Origin: Bombardia bombarda
Taxonomy: Eukaryota; Ascomycota; Sordariomycetes; Sordariales; Lasiosphaeriaceae
NCBI GenBank assembly: GCA_030512295.1
Contig: JAULSR010000002.1
Span: 4,092,001-4,156,000 of the forward strand
DNA length: 64,000 nt
Reading direction: 5' to 3'
Below are positions 58,032 to 64,000 of the stretch, one piece after another. The notes under the pieces are model-generated. The model saw only the letters and a list, made by a program, of their open reading frames with translations. It had not been told where the DNA came from and made no database searches. The translations under genes were made by a program, and so were the position numbers. How positions within the stretch are numbered: the first letter of the stretch is position 1; each line of letters begins with the position of its first letter.

Positions 58032-59477
58032 TTATGTCTCCACTCCCTCTTGATCTCTTCGAGTAGTCCTTTCTTCCATCAGAACGTCCAGCGCAGTGCC
58101 CGCCAAGGCTTTGGCCACCTCCAGCCCCTTGTCAAAACTCTGCCTTGTTCCCGCCGAATCGGCAAAGCCCGGGTTGTGAGGGCCACTCCCCCCTGGGCCT
58201 GGGCCTGGCTTTATCTTGAAGCCGGGCATCAAACTCGGCATGGCGTGGCTGATATCTCCTTGATCCGTACTCGCCATTGACGCGCCGCGTATTTCGTCAA
58301 CATCCTGGTCTTCCGGGATTCTGTCATCGCCTTCGGTGTTTGCAGAGTTTGAACCTGCTGCTGCTTCTTTCTAGCATGTTATAATACCGTGTATACCGTC
58401 TCCCCAGCACACGATTTGGCACATGGTCTGCATAAGCATTCATCTCAGTCACCTTGAGAGTCGCCCCGGTCGCTGTGGCGCCTGCAGTGAAGCATGCGTC
58501 CACCTTCTTCCGCAGCTCTTGCAGCCTGCCATTTGTCTCGGCGCGGATTACAAAAACTCCGGCTGCATAGGCGTGGATGATGTTTGGGGCGGATCCGCCC
58601 GAGGTGATGTGGCCCTGGATGATGTCGGACGGCATGGTCTGTTGACGCAGGACCGAGAGGGCGTTGTATGCTGTGATGAGGGCGTCGAGCGCATTGATAC
58701 CCTCCCAAGGGGCAGCGGCTGCATGGGCTTCACGGCCAAAGTATTCGGCCTGGAATCGCGTGTAGGCGGTAGTATGCACGAGAGCCGAGCTGGGGATGAT
58801 GCCAGGATGCGAGAGCAGCGAGATGTCAACGCGGTGGGACTGATAGGCACCCCGCTGGAGGAGCTTGATCTTGCCGCCGCCTCCTGTGGTTCTTGTAAGC
58901 CACCGAGTTCTCACAGTGAGGATATGTTGCATCAGCTCACCTTCCTCAGCAGGCGTCCCAAACATGACAATCTTGCCTCGGCACTGCCGTCTCAACATGA
59001 CTTGACCTGCCGCAAGACCCGCTGCCACAGATGCAATGGCGATGAGATTGTGGCCGCAAGCATGGCCAATTCCTGGAAGCGCGTCTTTCGTCGTTTTGAG
59101 CACTTGTGCACCGCAGGTCAACGGTTGGAGTGACACAACTCACCCATCTCGACATTAAACGACACAGCTGGGCCAGCTTTGCCAGAGTCCAAGACAGCCA
59201 CCCATGCTGTCTCGAGCCCGTAGGCGGAACGCGTCACCCGCCATCCAGGCTGGGTAGACATGAAGGCCGTCAGCGTGTCATGGGCGATGACCTCTTTGAA
59301 GCCAAGCTCTGGATGGTCGTGGATGGTCCTGTTGACTGGCCACAGAGAAGCCGAGAGCTTGTCAACCGTGTCGGAGATGTCGGCTAAAAGGAGATGCGGT
59401 AAAATCTCTGCAGAGGGGTTTGGTGGCGGTTTGTTGACAACCACAAAGCCATCTTCGATTACAAATTCCGACGCCAT
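58032..59477 (-). CDS. M20-family amidohydrolase / N-acyl amino-acid deacylase, one frameshift
   Basis: Minus strand, exons 59477-59144, 59084-58941 and 58883-58032. Metal-site blocks are MDALPGIGHACGHNLIA (spliced across intron 1), TPAEEGGGGKIKLL (intron 2, catalytic Glu pair), LLSHPG and FGREAHAAAAPWEGINALDA (dimerisation lid). The frame then breaks near 58364-58370 (AGAA repeated), where GSNSANTEGDDR and the conserved STDQGDISHAMPSLMPGF and GPHNPGFADSAGT continue in another frame to 58032. As read, translation stops at 58324 and loses the last metal-binding part. It may be a null allele or an assembly error. Relatives cleave N-acyl amides such as hippurate or auxin conjugates. Start chosen at the first ATG, 59477. 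Confidence 0.75.
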
Positions 59478-59873
59478 CACAACGCAACTTTGCACGCTGG
59501 CTGATGGACTCCATTTTTTGTCAATGGGCAAGAAGTTCGCGAACCGGAAAGATGACACACAGCGGAGCCAGACGCGTCATGCGCTAGGGACACTTGTGGA
59601 GACATGGACTAGCTTAACTGGGTCTAGCGATTTTCTTTCCGCCCCACCAAGTCACCAACCCACCAGGCAGCAGCAGAGCCGGCAGTGTTCTCCCCGACCC
59701 CAATTTTCCTCGCCAGTTAGACCCGTGGACATGAGTGACAAGCTTCAAACTAGACTAGGGGGAAGGTTTCTGCCAGCTTAAGCGGTGCAAATGACCCGCC
59801 AAGGCGCACTTCAATATTGCAAGGCAGCGGCATCAGCGGCAGACTCTTGCCATACAGGAACTACATAAGCGAC
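59478..59873. promoter_or_regulatory. Divergent promoter of the M20 and Nudix genes
   Basis: 396 bp, no gene seen. It links two divergent genes; no specific site recognised. Confidence 0.4.
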
Positions 59874-60422
59874 ATGAGCACAACAATAATCAGAACGACG
59901 CAAAATTTCTCGTTTGCCGACTCCTTACGCCTCTTCAATGTCTCCAGCGACGCCTACCTATCCGCAAATCCTACAATAACGACTCTCGTCGTCAGCGTTG
60001 TTGTCATGCACAACTCACGCGTCCTGCTCATACAGCGGGCTGCGACAGATGGATTTCCCCTGCAATGGGAATGCCCCGGTGGCGGGGTTGACGACGGTGA
60101 CGTGACACTTCTTCATGCTGCTGGTCGCGAGCTGCGCGAGGAATCTGGATTAATCATGTCTCATGCTGAGGCAGTGCTGGACGACTCGACAGAGTGGGAA
60201 CATGGGAACGGCCGTTGTCGAAAGATTACCTTCTTGGCAAGAATAGACAGCGTCAGCCAAGCACCCTTGATGCCAGCTGTCACATTGGAACCAACGGAAC
60301 ATCAAGACTTTGTATGGGCGACCAAGGAGGAAGTTGAAAGAGGGCTTTGCGATGGAAGGAAGCTCGACTTTGCCTATGTCGGCCAAAGCGATACCATCTT
60401 GCACGCATTCGGATCGATTTGA
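59874..60422 (+). CDS. Nudix hydrolase
   Basis: Single exon, 182 aa from the ATG at 59874. The Nudix box is GGGVDDGDVTLLHAAGREL continuing into REESGL, matching Gx5-Ex7-REUxEExGU apart from Asp in place of the first Glu. The lead-in VSVVVMHNSRVLLIQR is the usual first strand. It hydrolyses a nucleoside diphosphate linked to X (for example NADH, ADP-ribose or a CoA ester); the substrate cannot be read from the box. Cytosolic. It lies at the end of the aromatic-catabolism group without a clear pathway role. Start supported by divergent spacing to the M20 gene. Confidence 0.88.
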   Translation: MSTTIIRTTQNFSFADSLRLFNVSSDAYLSANPTITTLVVSVVVMHNSRVLLIQRAATDGFPLQWECPGGGVDDGDVTLLHAAGRELREESGLIMSHAEAVLDDSTEWEHGNGRCRKITFLARIDSVSQAPLMPAVTLEPTEHQDFVWATKEEVERGLCDGRKLDFAYVGQSDTILHAFGSI

Positions 60423-61258
60423 TACGAGTACGACAAGGCAGAGAGACCTCGTACCCATGGGTTTGGGCGGTAGGGGCTGGAGTTGGCCATTGGGGGAAGT
60501 GCATCGAGACAGCTTCATGGGCCACCGGGGTCTGACTTCTGGGTCTGGGCCAGCGGGAAGCCACCAAGACGGGGCGGCTAACGGATCTGGGGCCCCAGCG
60601 GCAGAGACGTGAGTCCTAGATAGCCAGGATGGAAATCAGTTTCCAAATCTCCCATCTTTTTTGTCCGTCAATGGTCCAGTTCCTTGTTCTGAGACTCTCT
60701 TTCTCTTGAACATTTCGCGCGTACTCACCTTCCCAAGTACCCCCACCTTGGCACCTAGGCAGGAATGCATTTACGGATATTGCGGAATCGGCAGTTGTAG
60801 AATACTGGGGGACCTAGATCGAGAACAATAGACTGCGGAACGTGTTGCGCCCTTTGTTGAAGCATACCATGTCAATCTCGCGTCCGGCCTTCTTTTGTTT
60901 CTCCTGGCCGCTCGAGGGCCGTCGACGGGCCGCACATGTGGCGTCAACGTCTGTAGCATTATTATGTGACACACCCTCATCTACCTGTCAAAGAGAATAA
61001 CGGAATAAAGGCCGGAGTCGCGCTTTTTAATCCTTTGTTTTTAATCCTTTGTTTTTAATCCTTTGATTCGACAAAGTGTCCCTGACTAGTAGCTTCTTCA
61101 ATCTAGTCAACCTTCGGACATACTGATACAACGTTGTTCAGATTTCATTCACCTACACGTATTAGGCACATATCATGTGCCCCCTGGTCAATAGGAAAAA
61201 GGAAACAGACTAGCATGGACTTCATTCACATACGTGATGCGGATTTTGGGATTTTGGG
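60423..61258. other. Intergenic with a 14 bp triple repeat
   Basis: Three copies of TTTTTAATCCTTTG at 61024-61065 lie upstream of the secreted-protein promoter. No gene supported. Confidence 0.6.
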
Positions 61259-61265
61259 TATAAAA
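61259..61265 (+). promoter_or_regulatory. TATA box of the small secreted-protein gene
   Basis: TATAAAA 135 bp upstream of the ATG at 61400, followed by a CT-rich stretch (61280-61315) typical of strong fungal promoters. It is the clearest core promoter in the window. Confidence 0.65.
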
Positions 61266-61399
61266 GAATTCTGCTACCGCTCACCTCTCACTCTCCATTT
61301 CCCCCTCTCTAACACACAAATCCAACACATACAATCCTTTTTCGATTTCCAGTCAACACAAGAGTACTCTTTTGCCCTTGACCTTGTCAAACAGCCACC

Positions 61400-62056
61400 A
61401 TGTTCGCCAGACTTTCCACTGTTCTGGCTATCGCCTCTCTGGCGACAGCCGCCCCATCCAAGATCGAGCGTCGCACCATCGGCGTCACCCCCCACGACTC
61501 CTACTCGTCATCTGTCGGTGTTCTCGGCTGCAAGATCAACACGGACCGTGTCGCCTACTGGCCTGACGCCGTGGACTGCACCAACATCTGTGTCAAGGTC
61601 ACTCACCCCAGCGGCCGCACTCTCAACCTGTTGCGCATCGACCAGTCTGGCGGTGCCCACGACATCTCGTATGATGCCTGGAACTATCTTTACACCGGCA
61701 ACAGCGCCACCAACAAGCCCGTGTCAGGCGGCTCCGTCGACATGGAGTACCAGAACGTCGACGCCAGCGAGTGTGCCGGCCTCATCCACTCGGACAATGG
61801 CGGTCTGCCCCTGTCTGCTGCCAACAGCATGAACTATCTCTCTTCCTGCCTGAGCGGCTGGGTTGGATCACACTACCGCCTGTACAACATCCTCAACCCA
61901 ACCTGTACCTACGGCTACGACGAGGTCTGCACCCTAGACCTGGCCACCAGCAACCAGCCAACCTGCCCCCGCCAGCTTGGTTCCAACCCGGCACTGACCA
62001 GCTGCCCCGTTTGGAACATCAAGTACCCAACTGGCGAGAAGGTCCTGGCCACCTAA
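61400..62056 (+). CDS. Small secreted protein of unrecognised family
   Basis: Single exon, 218 aa. A signal peptide (about residues 1-18, ending LATAAP) is followed by a basic IERR site suitable for a Kex2-type cut. The mature part has paired Cys spread along it (GVLGCKIN, VDCTNICVKV, SECAG, SSCLSGW, PTCTYGYDEVC, PTCPR, SCPVW), compatible with four to five disulphides. The central block is NLLRIDQSGGAHDISYDAWN. No catalytic motif, GPI signal or transmembrane segment is visible. The strong TATA promoter and secretion suggest an abundant extracellular protein. Similar-looking proteins occur widely in ascomycetes without a known function; none is named here. Confidence 0.8.
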   Translation: MFARLSTVLAIASLATAAPSKIERRTIGVTPHDSYSSSVGVLGCKINTDRVAYWPDAVDCTNICVKVTHPSGRTLNLLRIDQSGGAHDISYDAWNYLYTGNSATNKPVSGGSVDMEYQNVDASECAGLIHSDNGGLPLSAANSMNYLSSCLSGWVGSHYRLYNILNPTCTYGYDEVCTLDLATSNQPTCPRQLGSNPALTSCPVWNIKYPTGEKVLAT

Positions 62057-63710
62057 GTGTCTCTTTCGAGGACGAACCGAGCAGTCTCTTGAAAGACCTG
62101 CCATGGACCGCCGACATGCGTGACGGCACACTACTTGCACATATCTCCTTTTTATCAGTTAGACAAGATAGACTCCCTACACGCCAACCTCTGGCACACA
62201 ACAGTTCTCTTGCACTCACGGGTTTGGGCGCACAGCAAAAAGGCCTTCTTAGACACGGGGAAACAATACCAGGCGTTTTATAGGTTGGAGCTTGGGAGTA
62301 CGAGCTGGGCATAAATAGCCGTGACCGTTGCTGCTATGACAGTTATAAACTTTCAGCAATTCGAAAGGAAATTTGCTGTTCCTAGTTAACTCGTAACACA
62401 GCAGCCCAGTAACTGGCTTCAACTCTCAAACACATAGTGGTAAGGTAGTTCTGATATAGTAGTCCTCCTATATAAACCAGTACTAGAGCTAACTTATTGG
62501 GTGAGGTAGCTTTGCCTGCCCACAGAGGCAGGGCGCAGGCACCTACTGGTCTTAGGACTGTCGTGTTAATGCACAGAGCCATATATATAGTAACTATCCC
62601 GACTCCAGCATTCACCATCAGGGTTCCTTTGTGGAGATTCGCTCCTTTGTACAATGCTGATATTGTTAAAATGGCCACAAAGAAGCCATTTACAAGTTTG
62701 CTTTGTCTTTACATGGACAATTCACAATGCGCATATATGCCGGTGTTAACTGCCGAGAACGCCTTGCTCAGTACAGTTCTTTGTCTCTTCTGATCCTTGT
62801 GCCATCAACGTCAACATGCTCATCGACGGAGCTGGGCGTTGATTCTTGACGTACCGAAGCAGCTTATTATTTGGAAACTTATGCTTGATTTTTGCCAAGC
62901 CCTACATGTCCCGAAACCTAGAGCAAAGTCACCCCCAGGATATATATCAACACACTTAAGTCCGAGACAACACACGAGTCAGAATAAGCTGAATACCAGC
63001 GGTTAGTACTAACACGCATCCTTTGTATTCGCTTAGCAACACATTCTATTGGTTACTTATGTCCGGTGAAATGATTGGATGTTATGAAATCTGAATTATT
63101 ACCCAGGTACGTGAACTGACATGTTGCTCATGTCGGAGATTGTAGAAGTCGCTATATTTGCCCAATGCTAAAAATCTGAAAAATGTTGCGCCTCCGTTGG
63201 ATGGCGATCCTTGCGCATCCGATCTTTTAATAGACGAATTGATAATCCAAACAATTGGAGTAGTTCTGAAGGCTTTGTCGATAAGAATAATTCGATATTA
63301 GATTTTCTAGAATTGAGATCCATAATCGTGTGGGATGATGACCGAGCTCCAGCCAAAAGTCCGACCGAGCCCAGGACTCCAGGAGCGCACACGCTCACAA
63401 ATCACGGTGGCTGCACCATTGCTTACAAATTGACGTGCACCTTGCTGTCCAGTCAGATTGATGCATCGCAGTCAACAATATTGCACAATAGCATTGCTGG
63501 CGGGGTAAGCATCCAGCAATTGATCTTGGCCATCATTTTGATCTTGGCCATCAAGGCGAATTAATAACGAGCAACGTTTACTATTTTTTTTTTTTTTCGC
63601 ATATAATATGACCAGAACTGCCTCAATCCAGATAATTTGATCATTCAGAGCATTAGGCGCAAAACAACAAGACATAGCAACAACAGTTTATCACGATCCA
63701 GTCCACTGCC
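62057..63710. other. Intergenic, 1.65 kb, no gene seen
   Basis: AT-rich compared with the flanking genes. Frames of 60-120 codons on both strands overlap and have no recognisable content. A poly-T run of about 15 lies near 63583-63598. Nothing else supported. Confidence 0.5.
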
Positions 63711-64000
63711 ATGGCCCCCCTCATCCGCGTCGGCCTCATCGGTCTCTCATCCTCGGCCAAGACTTCATGGGCCTCGAGCGCGCATCTTCCCTACCTTCTG
63801 TCTCCCACTGGCAGTGCCAAGTTCGAGATTGTCGCTCTACTCAACTCGTCCGTCGATGCCGCCAAGTCCGCCATCGTCCACTATAAACTTCCTGCCTCGA
63901 CCCGCGCGTATGGCAACCCTGATGATCTTGCGGCCGATCCAGACGTGGACCTCGTTGTCTGCAATACGCGCGTGGACAAGCACCACGAGACAATTCGTCC
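63711..64000 (+). CDS. GAL80-like Gfo/Idh/MocA oxidoreductase, 3' truncated by window
   Basis: ATG at 63711; 96 codons visible to the edge. The N-terminal Rossmann start is IRVGLIGLSSSAKTSW, followed by SSAHLPYLLSP, the ALLNSSVDAAKSAI strand and the NPDDLAADPDVDLVVCNTR-type segment. This matches the fungal group of galactose/lactose regulator GAL80-like oxidoreductases. Members bind NAD(P) and may be enzymes or regulators. The rest lies outside, so integrity and function cannot be judged. Confidence 0.8.
   Translation, partial: MAPLIRVGLIGLSSSAKTSWASSAHLPYLLSPTGSAKFEIVALLNSSVDAAKSAIVHYKLPASTRAYGNPDDLAADPDVDLVVCNTRVDKHHETIR

Overview
The window reads as nuclear DNA of a filamentous ascomycete (Pezizomycotina, probably Sordariomycetes). 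Genes are broken by 50-160 bp GT..AG introns, and fungal-type families are present: a siderophore-type NRPS, Fungal_trans regulators, LaeA-like and MAK32-like proteins, a Gfd2/YDR514C-like fold, P450s and GAL80-like oxidoreductases. Microsatellites and minisatellites separate many genes. No bacterial operon signals are visible, although several families (protealysin-type M4 protease, PcaC/PcaD-like enzymes) are best known from bacteria.

Layout. (1) 1-12257: 3' part of a giant NRPS, visible order A-T-C-T-C-A-T-C-T-C-T-C, ferrichrome-synthetase-like, running in from the left edge. (2) 12760-25896: a compact catabolic-looking cluster. It holds an alpha/beta hydrolase, two beta-hydroxyacid dehydrogenases, a PcaC-like carboxymuconolactone decarboxylase (CMD), a two-finger C2H2/Fungal_trans regulator, a zinc alcohol dehydrogenase, two metallo-beta-lactamase-fold lactonases/lactamases and a double-CMD-domain protein. 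Three families occur in pairs. A protealysin-like M4 protease follows at 26300-27738. (3) 27739-30690: gene-poor, with long G-tracts. (4) 30690-46400: a decaying stretch. It holds a truncated MAK32-like kinase, a secreted LAS-type metallopeptidase pseudogene with at least five lesions, a frameshifted Gfd2-like gene, a LaeA-like methyltransferase fragment and a truncated GH10 xylanase. These are interspersed with intact genes (F-box protein, O-methyltransferase, MFS transporter) and an odd tRNA-Val. (5) 46564-60422: an aromatic/xenobiotic catabolism set. It holds a 2,3-dihydroxybenzoate-decarboxylase-like amidohydrolase (one frameshift), an aldehyde dehydrogenase, a sugar-porter-type MFS, a P450, a salicylate-hydroxylase-like FAD monooxygenase, an M20 amidohydrolase (one frameshift) and a Nudix hydrolase. 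(6) 61400-64000: a small secreted protein and the start of a GAL80-like oxidoreductase cut by the right edge.

How they may work together (inference): region 2 has the parts to open a lactone or lactam ring (two MBL-fold enzymes, an alpha/beta hydrolase), process the product (CMD proteins, dehydrogenases, ADH) and control this through its own C2H2 factor. That factor's finger residues match CreA-type GNGGGG recognition, and the divergent promoter at 14961-15552 is rich in such sites. Region 5 would hydroxylate, decarboxylate and import aromatic acids towards catechol. Together they look like a detoxification/catabolic superlocus beside a siderophore synthetase. The substrate is not readable from sequence alone. 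Some single-base frameshifts sit in homopolymers and could be assembly errors rather than true decay.
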